In this document: one piece after another, positions 48,155 through 61,588 of the stretch
Numbering within the stretch: position 1 is the first letter of the stretch
How the letters are laid out: each line of letters begins with the position of its first letter
Origin: Sporosarcina aquimarina
GTDB taxonomy: Bacteria > Bacillota > Bacilli > Bacillales_A > Planococcaceae
Assembly: GCF_023715615.1 (NCBI RefSeq)
Contig: NZ_JAMBOM010000001.1
Coordinates: 186,001-250,000 of the forward strand
DNA: 64,000 nucleotides
Direction of reading: 5' to 3'
The notes under the pieces: model-generated
Databases searched by the model: none
Told to the model about the DNA's origin: nothing
Seen by the model: the letters and a program-made list of their open reading frames with translations, nothing else
Program-made: the position numbers and the translations under genes

Positions 48155-48526
48155 ATGCAGACAATGCAGGAAATTTTCGCAAGGCAAAAGAGAGCTCTAT
48201 TTTTTTTGCTCGCATTGCTGATATTAGGCTGGACCTTTACGGGAGCGAAGGAGATTTTTGCTGGTCTTTTGCTAGGATTAATCTTCGGATTGTATAATTT
48301 TTGGATACTTATCCGTAGAATGGAACAATTCGACAAGAAACTGGATCAGGGCAAAAAGGTTTCGCTCGGTTCGGGATTGCGTTTCGCTTCCGGAGTGGCT
48401 GCGGCAGCCATCGCGATGTCGATGCCAGAAAACTTCAATCTGATCAGTACTGTGATTGGTTTGATGATTCCATATGCCCTATTGTTGGTCGATAGGATAT
48501 TTTATCATGTGAAGCATCAATCTTAA
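48155..48526 (+). CDS. atpI: ATP synthase subunit I
   Basis: 123 residues, four hydrophobic segments (residues about 15-30, 34-52, 72-92, 97-115). Small membrane protein encoded first in Bacillales atp operons; it assists c-ring assembly or magnesium supply. A short TM1-TM2 pair with AGLLLGLIFGLYNFWIL matches AtpI of this group. AGGAG lies 11 bases upstream. Confidence 0.85.
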   Translation: MQTMQEIFARQKRALFFLLALLILGWTFTGAKEIFAGLLLGLIFGLYNFWILIRRMEQFDKKLDQGKKVSLGSGLRFASGVAAAAIAMSMPENFNLISTVIGLMIPYALLLVDRIFYHVKHQS

Positions 48527-48531
48527 ACTGA

Positions 48532-49555
<1,024 letters not shown>

Positions 49556-49813
49556 TTTACACAGATTCAATTCAGGTAGTTAATGTAATGGATAGGGCCT
49601 GGGCTGCTTTGCGGTCTTGCCAGCCTGTTTGACTCCTTCTATTATCTAACCACTTTATAAGAACGTTAAACAATGGCGAAGAATGGAAAAAGATCGATCC
49701 TTCGCCATTCGTTTATGTCAGCGGATATCGAGCGCATTTTGCGTTTGGAACCAATCATTCTAACCAAAACGTTTGTGCATCAAACGTAAGTTTTTGAAGG
49801 GAGTGAAACAATC
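49556..49813 (+). promoter_or_regulatory. 258-base intercistronic region with hairpins between atpE and atpF
   Basis: Unusually long gap inside the operon. It has a GC-rich fold around GGGCCTGGGCTGC...CCAGCC (49597-49625) and a perfect 10-bp hairpin AATGGCGAAG (49672-49681) / CTTCGCCATT (49700-49709) without a following T run. No ORF. It could protect or separate the atpE message. Confidence 0.5.
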
Positions 49814-50365
49814 GTGTTTTTGGATACCTTCGTCCTTTTGTCAAGCAATGCTGACTCAGGATTCTTATCCAGCCTGAACCAACGGCTGAACTTAGGTGAT
49901 ATCATTGCAACAGTAGTATTCTTCACACTTCTCATGCTTCTTTTGAAGAAATTCGCATGGGGCCCATTGATGGGGATCATGGATCAGCGTGCTGAAATGA
50001 TTGCAAACGAAATCGAAGCGGCAGAACAAAGCCGTCTAGACTCACAAAAATTGTTGGAAGAGCAACGTGCTCTTTTGAAAGAAGCACATGCAAACGCGCA
50101 GTCAATCGTTGAAAACGCGAAAAAGCAAGGCGAAGCACAGCGTGAGGAACTCATTCAAACGACGCGCGCTGAAGTGGCTCGTATGAAAGACAACGCAGCG
50201 CTTGAAATTGCAACAGAGAAAGAAAAAGCAATCGCGGCTGTCCGCGAAGAATTCGTTTCTCTTTCTATCATGGCAGCGTCTAAAGTACTCGGCAAAGAAG
50301 TATCCGAGGAGGATAACCGCGCATTGATCGAAGAAACGATTGTGAAGGCAGGGGAAGGCCGATGA
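49814..50365 (+). CDS. atpF: ATP synthase Fo subunit b
   Basis: 183 residues. One N-terminal membrane helix (IIATVVFFTLLMLLLKKFAW), then WGPLMGIMDQRAEMIANEIEAAE and a long charged coiled coil forming the peripheral stalk. GTG start after GAAGGGAG. The stop overlaps atpH (ATGA). Confidence 0.95.
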   Translation: MFLDTFVLLSSNADSGFLSSLNQRLNLGDIIATVVFFTLLMLLLKKFAWGPLMGIMDQRAEMIANEIEAAEQSRLDSQKLLEEQRALLKEAHANAQSIVENAKKQGEAQREELIQTTRAEVARMKDNAALEIATEKEKAIAAVREEFVSLSIMAASKVLGKEVSEEDNRALIEETIVKAGEGR

Positions 50366-50898
50366 GCCGTTCTATCGTAGCGGAACGTTATGCAACTGGG
50401 CTGTTCAAAGCAGCACAGGAACAAGGCGTGTTACTCGCAGTTCATACTGACGTTCGAGAGCTCCAAGCAGCACTCAACGACAACAATGGCTTCGGGGAAC
50501 TTATGAGCTTACCACAACTGTCATTGCTCAAAAAACGGGAATTGATTGCTAACATCCTGCCAGGTGCGCAAGAGGTATTACTCAATGCACTATACGTGAT
50601 GCTCGATGCAGATCGTATGGACGAACTTAGCAACGTTCTCGAAGACTTCCATCAGTTAGCGAACAGTGCATCCGGTGTTGCTGAAGCAACAGTGTATGCA
50701 ACTCGTCCACTAACTGAACAGGAAGAAACAGCTATCTCTAGCGCGTTTGCCCACAAAGTTGGCAAACAGTCGCTTCAAATTCAAACAATTATTGAACCAC
50801 AATTAATTGGAGGCATTCGCCTTCAAATCGGAAACCGAATCTTCGACAGCAGCATCAGCAACAAGCTTGCTAAATTGCAACGTACGTTGATCGGTTAA
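50362..50898 (+). CDS. atpH: ATP synthase F1 subunit delta
   Basis: 178 residues. Connects the b-stalk to the top of F1. RSIVAERYATGLFKAAQEQG at the start and TIIEPQLIGGIRLQIGNRIFDSSISNKLAKLQ at the end are the family signatures. Coupled to atpF by a four-base overlap. Confidence 0.95.
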   Translation: MSRSIVAERYATGLFKAAQEQGVLLAVHTDVRELQAALNDNNGFGELMSLPQLSLLKKRELIANILPGAQEVLLNALYVMLDADRMDELSNVLEDFHQLANSASGVAEATVYATRPLTEQEETAISSAFAHKVGKQSLQIQTIIEPQLIGGIRLQIGNRIFDSSISNKLAKLQRTLIG

Positions 50899-50913
50899 AA
50901 TCTTGAAAGATGA

Positions 50914-52437
<1,524 letters not shown>

Positions 52438-52482
52438 GTTAAGTAACGGATTAAGGGACTAAAACTAAAAGGTGGTGAATAG

Positions 52483-54802
<2,320 letters not shown>

Positions 54803-54826
54803 TAAAAGGGACCAGGAGGGGAAATT

Positions 54827-55222
54827 ATGAAGATAAAAGTTAATATCGTCACTCCCGACGGCCCTGTCAGCGAAACAGAAGCGGATATGGTGATAGCTGT
54901 TACCGAAACGGGTGAGCTTGGTATTTTACCAGGTCACATCGCAATGGTAGCTCCACTTGACATCGGCGCACTTCGTCTGAAAAACGGCAATTCAACAGAA
55001 CACGTGGCAGTAAACGGCGGCTTCTTAGAAGTCCGTCCGGATGTTGTCACAGTGCTTGCGCAAAGTGCGGAACTCGCTTCCGGCATTGACGTAGCACGTG
55101 CTGAACTTGCGAAACGTAAGGCAGAAGTTGAACTCCAGCAGACTAAGAACAAGCTGGAGCATCAAATGGCTGAACTTAATTTACGTAGGGCCATTAACCG
55201 TATTAAAGTTTCCGGCATGTAA
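54827..55222 (+). CDS. atpC: ATP synthase F1 subunit epsilon
   Basis: 131 residues. N-terminal beta-sandwich ([36 protein letters not shown]) and C-terminal two-helix regulatory arm ([13 protein letters not shown]...[14 protein letters not shown]). Last gene of the operon; a terminator follows. Confidence 0.97.
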   Translation: MKIKVNIVTPDGPVSETEADMVIAVTETGELGILPGHIAMVAPLDIGALRLKNGNSTEHVAVNGGFLEVRPDVVTVLAQSAELASGIDVARAELAKRKAEVELQQTKNKLEHQMAELNLRRAINRIKVSGM

Positions 55223-55236
55223 GTCGGATACGAGTA

Positions 55237-55272
55237 AATCGGACAGAGGAGAATCTTCTGTCCGATTTTTTT
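55237..55272 (+). terminator. Terminator of the atp operon
   Basis: AATCGGACAGA / TCTGTCCGATT perfect 11-bp stem, 9-nt loop, seven T. Confidence 0.95.
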
Positions 55273-55327
55273 AACGTCAACCAAAAACGTACTTCATCGG
55301 TAGAAGTACGCATCGGGAGTAGATACT

Positions 55328-55561
55328 ATGGACGCACTTGGCGTCAATCCATTACTAGCACTTGGGTCACATATTTTTTTCATTGGGGTATCATTTTTTG
55401 CCTTGCAGGCGATTTTACCACAAGCCATTATTCGTAAAAACCGCGTATTTCAAACACAATTATTATTTATTTTGTTGAGTATTGCCATCGGTTCTTCTGT
55501 ATCAAATTTCTTTTTAGACATATCCTATTGGTCGGGGAGACTTCCTTTCATCTTTGGATGA
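55328..55561 (+). CDS. ywzB: DUF1146 membrane protein (YwzB-like)
   Basis: 77 residues with two hydrophobic segments (ALGSHIFFIGVSFFALQAIL and LLFILLSIAIGSSVSNFFLDI). The position between atpC and murA1 matches B. subtilis ywzB. Function not known. Its stop overlaps a 48-codon ORF (ATGA). Confidence 0.85.
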   Translation: MDALGVNPLLALGSHIFFIGVSFFALQAILPQAIIRKNRVFQTQLLFILLSIAIGSSVSNFFLDISYWSGRLPFIFG

Positions 55562-55704
55562 TTCGTCTTATCGCCGCAAAGACAACGGATGCCTCTGGGG
55601 CAATGAGACGAATCACTTCATTAGAAAATGATGAGATAGGTTTATCGGATTCAGCACTGGGGAACAAACTTAGATGTAACCTCTTTGTAATATGGCAGTC
55701 ATAA
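55558..55704 (+). CDS. Possible small ORF coupled to ywzB
   Basis: 48 codons beginning at an ATG that overlaps the ywzB stop (ATGA). The peptide is MIRLIAAKTTDASGAMRRIT followed by a mixed, soluble sequence ending VIWQS. No separate ribosome site and no recognised family. The first part overlaps a hairpin (GATTCGTCT / AGACGAATC), so it may be chance. Confidence 0.3.
   Translation: MIRLIAAKTTDASGAMRRITSLENDEIGLSDSALGNKLRCNLFVIWQS
55561..55616 (+). other. Hairpin downstream of ywzB
   Basis: GATTCGTCT and AGACGAATC arms, perfect over nine bases with a 37-base loop; no T run. Confidence 0.4.
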
Positions 55705-55824
55705 AGAAATTGTAAAATACCCACACAGGACATCCCACCTGTACATAATTTAGATTACAGCTATCTTTTGTCGGAAAGGGTCACAATGGCGCTTGTTAAC
55801 TAAGCCGTGTCGTTGTACAATGGA

Positions 55825-55854
55825 CTGAGTTTGGATGATTTTTACTAGTATAAT
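55825..55854 (+). promoter_or_regulatory. Probable murA1 promoter
   Basis: TATAAT at 55849-55854 with a weak CTGAGT -35 18 bases upstream; murA1 starts 73 bases later. Nothing else was found in the 55705-55926 gap. Confidence 0.4.
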
Positions 55855-55926
55855 TAATGGATTTTGGGATATGTAAACTTGTCACGCTTATGAACGAATT
55901 ATAACTTTGAGTCGGAGGGGCTTGTT

Positions 55927-57228
55927 TTGGATAAAATTATTATTAATGGTGGGCGACAACTGCACGGTACAGTGCGGGTAGAAGGAGCGAAGAACGCAGT
56001 GTTGCCGATACTCGCGGCTGCGTTGCTTGCTACTGAGGGCGTCAATGTCATCCGTGAAGTACCAAATCTTTCGGATGTTCGCACAATTAATGAAGTACTT
56101 AAAAGCTTATATGCAAAAACGGAATATAAACCTGAAATTGGCGAGCTGATCATTGATTCCACTGAGACGCTAACGAGTGAAGCGCAATTCGAATACGTGC
56201 GTAAAATGCGTGCATCCATTCTGGTAATGGGTCCACTTCTTGCGCGCAATGGTTTTGCACGTGTGGCAATGCCAGGCGGCTGTGCAATCGGATCACGTCC
56301 TATTGACCAGCATCTAAAAGGGTTCGAAGCAATGGGCGCGGATATCTCGTTTGGGCACGGATTTGTTGAAGCACGAGCAAAGAACGGACTTCAAGGTGCA
56401 AAAATCTATCTCGACTTCCCAAGTGTTGGCGCAACTGAGAACATCATGACCGCAGCTGCACTCGCTACAGGAACGACGTTGATCGAAAATGCAGCTAAAG
56501 AGCCTGAAATTGTTGACCTTGCGAATTTCATCAACGAAATGGGCGGTAGAGTCATCGGTGCTGGAACAGATGTTATCCGGATCGAAGGCGTCAAGAAATT
56601 AGTTGGTGCAGTTCACCACATCATTCCAGACCGTATCGAAACGGGTACATTCATGGTTGCTGCAGCAATTACAGGCGGAGATGTGACGATTGAAAACGCG
56701 TTGCCTGAGCACAACGCAGCATTAATCTCTAAGCTACAGGAAATGGGCGTTGTCATTACTGAACTCGACGAAGGTCTTCGCATTACAGCGCAGCATCCAT
56801 TGAAATCGGTTGACCTGAAGACGATGCCACATCCTGGATTCCCAACAGACATGCAGTCACAGATGATGGCACTCATGTTGAAATCAGAAGGTACTGGTGT
56901 ATTGACAGAAACAGTCTTCGAAAACCGTTTCATGCACGTGGAAGAATTCCGTCGCATGAATGCTGACATTAAAATCGAAGGACGTTCTGTCATCATGAAC
57001 GGACCGTCAAAGCTACAAGGTGCTGAAGTAGCAGCAACCGATCTTCGGGCTGCAGCTGCACTCATCCTTGCTGGGCTTGTCGCTGAAGGGGTTACAAGAG
57101 TCACTGAACTTATTCACTTAGATCGTGGTTACGTCAACTTCCATCAGAAACTAAAAGCACTTGGCGCAGACATCAGCCGAGTCTCTAGCGAATCTGAAAC
57201 AGCTGACACAGAAGTTGTGCATTCATAA
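55927..57228 (+). CDS. murA1: UDP-N-acetylglucosamine 1-carboxyvinyltransferase, first paralogue
   Basis: 433 residues. Motifs are [18 protein letters not shown], the active-site loop [22 protein letters not shown] (fosfomycin-sensitive Cys), [17 protein letters not shown] and [14 protein letters not shown]. The position after ywzB corresponds to the essential murAA of B. subtilis. TTG start with GGAGGGG seven bases upstream. Shares the same fold and length with murA2 at 30742. Confidence 0.94.
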   Translation: MDKIIINGGRQLHGTVRVEGAKNAVLPILAAALLATEGVNVIREVPNLSDVRTINEVLKSLYAKTEYKPEIGELIIDSTETLTSEAQFEYVRKMRASILVMGPLLARNGFARVAMPGGCAIGSRPIDQHLKGFEAMGADISFGHGFVEARAKNGLQGAKIYLDFPSVGATENIMTAAALATGTTLIENAAKEPEIVDLANFINEMGGRVIGAGTDVIRIEGVKKLVGAVHHIIPDRIETGTFMVAAAITGGDVTIENALPEHNAALISKLQEMGVVITELDEGLRITAQHPLKSVDLKTMPHPGFPTDMQSQMMALMLKSEGTGVLTETVFENRFMHVEEFRRMNADIKIEGRSVIMNGPSKLQGAEVAATDLRAAAALILAGLVAEGVTRVTELIHLDRGYVNFHQKLKALGADISRVSSESETADTEVVHS

Positions 57229-57239
57229 TATCGATTAGA

Positions 57240-57269
57240 GCTGTCCCTTTTGCGAGGGCCAGTTTTTTT
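57240..57269 (+). terminator. Terminator after murA1
   Basis: GCTGTCCCT / AGGGCCAGT imperfect stem with a short loop and seven T. Confidence 0.75.
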
Positions 57270-57364
57270 ATTTACCTAAATTTTAATTCGAGTTCTGGAG
57301 CTTGATGTCGATTGGTGTCGCTGAGTCACGTGAGATTCCAAATATGTGAAAGTCAAAAATATCA

Positions 57365-57393
57365 TCATAATTGATTGAAAACGAACATACCAT
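57365..57393 (+). promoter_or_regulatory. Candidate sigma-E promoter of spoIID
   Basis: TCATAAT (57365-57371) against KMATATT, 14-bp spacer, CATACCAT (57386-57393) against CATACANT; one mismatch in each. The predicted start of transcription (about 57399-57401) coincides with the ATG of spoIID. Confidence 0.45.
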
Positions 57394-57398
57394 TCAAC

Positions 57399-58346
57399 AT
57401 GGACAAACGACTATTAGTAGTATTCATCATTTTCCTATTTTTTATACCTGTACTTCTAAACTTGAAGTACAACAGACCACTAGACGCTAAGCCACCTGAG
57501 GAAATAGCTTGTGAGACCGAAATTACAGTAGAAGGAGAGGACAAGCCCCTGCCACTGGAAGAGTACATTATTGGAGTCGTCGCATCTGAAATGCCAGTCG
57601 CTTACTCACTGGAAGCCCTCAAAGCACAAGCGATTGCAGCACGCACTTATGCACTCAAAGAAACGGCAGAAGGAACAAAACCGATCGGTCGGGATGTTAC
57701 TGCACAAGTCTATTCCAACGAAAAAGATCGTAAAGAACGGTGGGGCAAAAACTTCAAAGAAAACGAGAAAAAGATTCGCCAAGCCGTTGAAGAAACAGCA
57801 GGCAAAGTGCTCGTACACGACGAACAAATGATTACCGCCATGTTCTTTTCTACTTCAAACGGTCAAACGGAAACTGCTGAGAATTTTACAGGAAATTCAA
57901 TCCCATATCTACAAAGTGTAGAAAGCCCAGACGAACAAACTGTATCTGAAGAAGTGGAACGAACAGTTGATATGCCTCTTTCTGAGTGGAATAAAAAGCT
58001 GGGCACCTCATGGAAAGAAGACGATTTTCGTGCGCTCCAGCTCGTCCGGAATGAAACGGGGCGTGTCCAAAGCGTACTATCAGGCACATTTGAAACTAGC
58101 GGCCGAGAAGTTCGGGAAAAACTAAAACTTGCATCTACGGATTTCAATATAGGGTATGATGTGGCCAATGAAATTGTCCACATTACTACAAAAGGATATG
58201 GCCACGGCGTTGGCATGAGCCAAAATGGAGCTGAAGCTTATTCCAAAAAGGGCTGGACCGCAGAAAAAATTGTGAAACACTACTATACCGGTACAGAAAT
58301 AAAAACTTTTGAAAAATCGAAAGAGGAATGTTTAAAAAATCCTTAA
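57399..58346 (+). CDS. spoIID: Stage II sporulation protein D
   Basis: 315 residues from ATG 57399. Lytic transglycosylase of the engulfment machinery. An N-terminal membrane anchor (RLLVVFIIFLFFIPVLLNL) precedes the SpoIID domain: EYIIGVVASEMPVAYSLEALKAQAIAARTYAL (with the catalytic Glu), DVTAQVYSNE, AMFFSTSNGQTE, and the C-terminal KGYGHGVGMSQNGAEAYSKKGWTAEKIVKHYYTGTEI. Neither ATG 57399 nor the in-frame TTG 57375 has a visible ribosome site, which is exceptional here. Confidence 0.92.
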   Translation: MDKRLLVVFIIFLFFIPVLLNLKYNRPLDAKPPEEIACETEITVEGEDKPLPLEEYIIGVVASEMPVAYSLEALKAQAIAARTYALKETAEGTKPIGRDVTAQVYSNEKDRKERWGKNFKENEKKIRQAVEETAGKVLVHDEQMITAMFFSTSNGQTETAENFTGNSIPYLQSVESPDEQTVSEEVERTVDMPLSEWNKKLGTSWKEDDFRALQLVRNETGRVQSVLSGTFETSGREVREKLKLASTDFNIGYDVANEIVHITTKGYGHGVGMSQNGAEAYSKKGWTAEKIVKHYYTGTEIKTFEKSKEECLKNP

Positions 58347-58378
58347 CTTGCAGAGAATAGCGAGTGAGGTGATCATAA

Positions 58379-59038
58379 ATGAGAGAAGAAAAAAAACCGA
58401 ACGCCCCTTCTCAGAAAAACAAGAGCACGAAAAGCAACTGGTTCTGGCCAACTATCTATGCAAGCTTCGCCCTGTTGTTCGTTGGAATGGTATGGGGATA
58501 TAATGCATTGATGAAACCAGACGCCGGTGAGCAGGCAGCTGTAGACAAAGAAAAGGCTAAAGAAGAAGTCACATTGGAAACAAACGCATCAAACGAACAA
58601 CTGAAATATCCATTTGACGAAGCACTTCTTGACCAGGTTGCTATTATTCAAGACTTCTATGATGCAAAAGCTGACGCATCCAGTCGTGAAAATGCACTAC
58701 TCGTATTTAAACAGACATATGTTACAAATGAAGGTGTGACGATTGCGGTCGACGGCAAACCGTTCGAAGTACTCGCAGCGATGAGTGGAAAAGTGGAACA
58801 AATCGTCTCAGATCCATTCAAAGGCAGTGAAATTGTCATCTCTCACAAAGATGGATTGAAAACGATCTATCGTTCCGTCACTGGCATTCTCGTAAAAGAG
58901 GGTGACGAGATCCAGCAGGGTGAGGCTTTGGCGCAAACTGCAGAAAATGAATGGAACCCACAAGCGGGCGTCCACTTACACTTCGAAGTCCAAAAAGACG
59001 ACGTAGCTGTAAATCCCCGTTCCTTCTTGGCCTTTTAA
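58379..59038 (+). CDS. spoIIQ: Stage II sporulation protein Q
   Basis: 219 residues. Forespore membrane protein that binds SpoIIIAH across the intermembrane space. One N-terminal membrane helix (WFWPTIYASFALLFVGMVWGY), a charged stalk, then a degenerate LytM/M23 domain. HxH is kept (GVHLHFEV) but the first zinc-binding motif reads NEGVTIA where HxxxD-type residues are expected, so peptidase activity is unlikely, as in the family. The ribosome site is GAGGTGAT; the ten bases just before ATG are GTGATCATAA, the same string as the array core. Confidence 0.93.
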   Translation: MREEKKPNAPSQKNKSTKSNWFWPTIYASFALLFVGMVWGYNALMKPDAGEQAAVDKEKAKEEVTLETNASNEQLKYPFDEALLDQVAIIQDFYDAKADASSRENALLVFKQTYVTNEGVTIAVDGKPFEVLAAMSGKVEQIVSDPFKGSEIVISHKDGLKTIYRSVTGILVKEGDEIQQGEALAQTAENEWNPQAGVHLHFEVQKDDVAVNPRSFLAF

Positions 59039-59053
59039 ATTACTCTTTGATTC

Positions 59054-59080
59054 AACCTGCCATCTCTGGCAGGTTTTTTT
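59054..59080 (+). terminator. Terminator after spoIIQ
   Basis: AACCTGCCA / TGGCAGGTT perfect 9-bp stem, 4-nt loop, seven T. Confidence 0.95.
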
Positions 59081-59120
59081 GTGCGAATATATCAGTCGTG
59101 GTGGTGGAGAGTTTTGAAAG

Positions 59121-59796
59121 AGATTATAACTTGTGGAATGTGCTCATAAAGCTCAGGAAGTGCTCATAATTCATGGAAAATGCTCATAAAACTCAGGAAG
59201 TGATCATAACTTGTGGAAAGTGCTCATAAAACTCAGGAAGTGCTCATAACTTGTGGGAAGTGCTCATAAAGCTCAGGAAGTGCTCATAATTCATGGAAAA
59301 TGCTCATAAAACTCAGAAAGTGATCATAACTCATGGAAAGTGCTCATAAAACTCAGAAAGTGATCATAACTTGTGGGAAGTGCTCATAAAACTCAGGAAG
59401 TGATTATAACTCAGGGGAAGTGCTCATAAAGCTCAGGAAGTGATCATAATTCATGGAAAGTGCTCATAAAACTCAGGAAGTGATCATAACTTGTGGGAAG
59501 TGCTCATAAAGCTCAGAAAGTGCTCATAACTCATGGAAAGTGCTCATAAAACTCAGGAAGTGATCATAACTCATGGAAAGTGCTCATAAAACTCAGAAAG
59601 TGATCATAACTCAGGGAAAGTGCTCATAAAACTCAGAAAGTGATCATAAACTTGTGGGAAGTGCTCATAAAGCTCAGAAAGTGATCATAACTCAGGGAAA
59701 GTGCTCATAAAACTCAGAAAGTGATCATAAATTTGTGGAAAGTGCTCATAAAGCTTAGAAAGTGATCATAACTCATGGAAAGTGCTCATACACACC
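59121..59796. repeat. 34-unit 20-bp array forming 17 dimers of 40 bp
   Basis: From 59121 to 59640 every unit is exactly 20 bp (26 units). Eight more follow, two of them 21 bp. Odd and even units differ: one type is TGCTCATAAARCTCAGRAAG, the other TGMTCATAAYTYRTGGRAAG, where M is A in most late copies and C in several early ones. The array thus evolved by duplication of a dimer. It starts about 40 bases after the spoIIQ terminator and ends at the 59825 module. It has no coding potential. Confidence 0.97.
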
Positions 59797-59824
59797 TACC
59801 GAGACCTGAGGCAACTGAAATAAC

Positions 59825-59990
59825 CACCCATATACTCCCTTCTCGCAGTTGAATTGTGTCCCGATATTGAGTAACTCGGCTAGGTGATGATGAAGTGCAA
59901 AGAATTGATTGGTAAAGTGCACTCTGTGATCGAGAACTCGAACCAAGTGTTGGAGAAAGTGCAACATATGATCGAGAACTTGCCTGGGCA
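59825..59990. repeat. Boundary-type repeat with 21-bp units
   Basis: Opens ATACTCCCTTCTCGCAGTTG and TTGTGTCCCGATATTGAG, then cores TGATGATGAA, TGATTGGTAA, TGATCGAGAA, TGTTGGAGAA and TGATCGAGAA about 21 bp apart. The central part (AAAGTGCA...CTGTGATCGAGAAC) is nearly the same as at 45420-45455. Confidence 0.85.
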
Positions 59991-60013
59991 GAAAGAAGAC
60001 CTAAAATACAAAG

Positions 60014-60042
60014 GAATAGTGCACCCTCCCTTCGCATAAAGT
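60014..60042 (+). promoter_or_regulatory. Candidate sigma-E promoter of spoIIID
   Basis: GAATAGT (60014-60020) against KMATATT, 14-bp spacer, CATAAAGT (60035-60042) against CATACANT; one mismatch each. Start codon 37 bases downstream. Confidence 0.5.
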
Positions 60043-60078
60043 GAAAGAACAAATGGACTGACGGGAAAGGAAGAGGGT

Positions 60079-60366
60079 GTGCACGAACAAATTCGGAGGC
60101 GCTGCGTTCGCCTCGGCAACCTGCTCATCGAAACTGGCCTCACTGTGAGAGCGCTCGCAAAAGCGACGGGGTATTCCAAAAGCACTGTACACAAAGACCT
60201 GACAGAGCGTCTACCTAATATAGATGCTCATCTATCGGAGGAAGTTGCTAAAGTCCTGGCCTATCACAAATCGATCCGACATTTACGAGGCGGTGAAGCT
60301 ACGCGTCAAAAATGGAAAATTGAACAACGAAAACTGAATGAATCAGCAGCAACAGAAACGGACTAG
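60079..60366 (+). CDS. spoIIID: Mother-cell DNA-binding regulator SpoIIID
   Basis: 95 residues. Helix-turn-helix TVRALAKATGYSKSTVHKDLTERLP (residues about 22-46) and the basic C-terminal helix YHKSIRHLRGGEATRQKWK, both diagnostic. Acts in the sigma-E regulon of the mother cell. GTG start after AAGGAAGAGGG. Confidence 0.95.
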   Translation: MHEQIRRRCVRLGNLLIETGLTVRALAKATGYSKSTVHKDLTERLPNIDAHLSEEVAKVLAYHKSIRHLRGGEATRQKWKIEQRKLNESAATETD

Positions 60367-60388
60367 CGACTAACGCTGTCCGTTTTTT
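60357..60388 (+). terminator. Terminator at the end of spoIIID
   Basis: ACGGAC...AGCG / CGCT...GTCCGT stem with a 5-nt loop and six T; the 5' arm overlaps the last codons. Confidence 0.85.
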
Positions 60389-60542
60389 CTGTGAAGTTGA
60401 TAGAAACCGAACTGACCGGCTTCAAACCGTAACAAAGCACGTAAAATAGCGAGTTTTTATATTCTTTTTCGGAACACTGTGATAAAATGTTAAGTTAGGA
60501 GAGCGTGTAAACGGTTGAAAGAATGGAAGGGGCAGGGATGAG

Positions 60543-61538
60543 ATGTTTGCGAAAGATATCGGCATTGACCTGGGAACAGCAAATGTTTTAATACATGTAA
60601 AAGGAAAAGGGATTCTACTGAACGAACCATCGGTCGTTGCAGTCGACACTAAAACCCGTGCTTTAATAGCGGTTGGAGAAGAAGCAAGACAGATGATTGG
60701 ACGAACCCCTAGTAACATCCAGGTAATGCGACCATTGAAACACGGTGTCATTGCTGACTTTGATAGCACAGAAGCAATGCTTAAAGGTTTCATTGATCGC
60801 CTAAATGTCAAAGGCTGGTTTTCTAAACCGCGCATCTTGATCTGCTGTCCCACGGACGTTACAAGTGTGGAGCAGAAAGCCATTAAAGAAGCTGTCCAAA
60901 AATCCGGTGGCCGACAAGTGTATCTTGAAGCCGAGCCTAAAGTGGCTGCAATCGGAGCCGGAATGGACATTTATCAACCTAGTGGCAACATGGTTATTGA
61001 CATTGGGGGCGGCACAACAGATGTCGCTGTTCTTTCAATGGGAGACATTGTCACATCTGAATCCATAAAAATCGCAGGAAATACGTTCGATCAAGACATC
61101 ATCCAACATATAAAAAAGAATCATAAGTTATTAATTGGTGAGCGCACAGCGGAAACTATCAAAATGACAGTAACATCCGTCTTCCCCGATAGCCACGACG
61201 AGGAGATGGATATTCGTGGACGTGATATGGTTTCAGGACTACCTAGAACTGTCACAGTCCATTCAAAAGAAATCACAAACGCGATGGAAGAATCCATTGC
61301 CTGGATCCTCCATGCAGCTAAAAATGTTCTGGAGAAAACTCCGCCTGAATTATCAGCAGATATCATTGATAGAGGCATCATCTTAACTGGAGGTGGAGCA
61401 CTCCTTCGTGGACTGGACCAACTGCTAGCAGAAGAATTAAAAGTACCCGTTTTCATAGCAGACGACCCACTTGGGTGTGTCGCTAAAGGGACAGGCATTA
61501 TGCTGAATAGCTTAGACAAAAAACGTAATCAATCTTAA
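60543..61538 (+). CDS. mbl: MreB-like cell-shape protein Mbl
   Basis: 331 residues. Actin-fold filament that guides wall synthesis. Phosphate-1 motif KDIGIDLGTANVLIHVKGKGI, phosphate-2 IDIGGGTTDVAVLS, adenosine motif GIILTGGGALLRGLDQLL, and the membrane-binding N terminus MF. Position before flhO/flhP is that of B. subtilis mbl. Confidence 0.95.
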   Translation: MFAKDIGIDLGTANVLIHVKGKGILLNEPSVVAVDTKTRALIAVGEEARQMIGRTPSNIQVMRPLKHGVIADFDSTEAMLKGFIDRLNVKGWFSKPRILICCPTDVTSVEQKAIKEAVQKSGGRQVYLEAEPKVAAIGAGMDIYQPSGNMVIDIGGGTTDVAVLSMGDIVTSESIKIAGNTFDQDIIQHIKKNHKLLIGERTAETIKMTVTSVFPDSHDEEMDIRGRDMVSGLPRTVTVHSKEITNAMEESIAWILHAAKNVLEKTPPELSADIIDRGIILTGGGALLRGLDQLLAEELKVPVFIADDPLGCVAKGTGIMLNSLDKKRNQS

Positions 61539-61588
61539 CGCAGTGCCACTGGATCATTTGCAACACACCCAAAAAGGAGGCGGGGCTC

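Noticed and set aside
57375-57398. TTG 57375 as start of spoIID
   Set aside because: No ribosome site, and it would lie upstream of the predicted transcription start; kept only as an alternative.
59121-59796. CRISPR array
   Set aside because: The period is 20 bp with no unique spacers; tails are shared between units, and there are no cas genes nearby.
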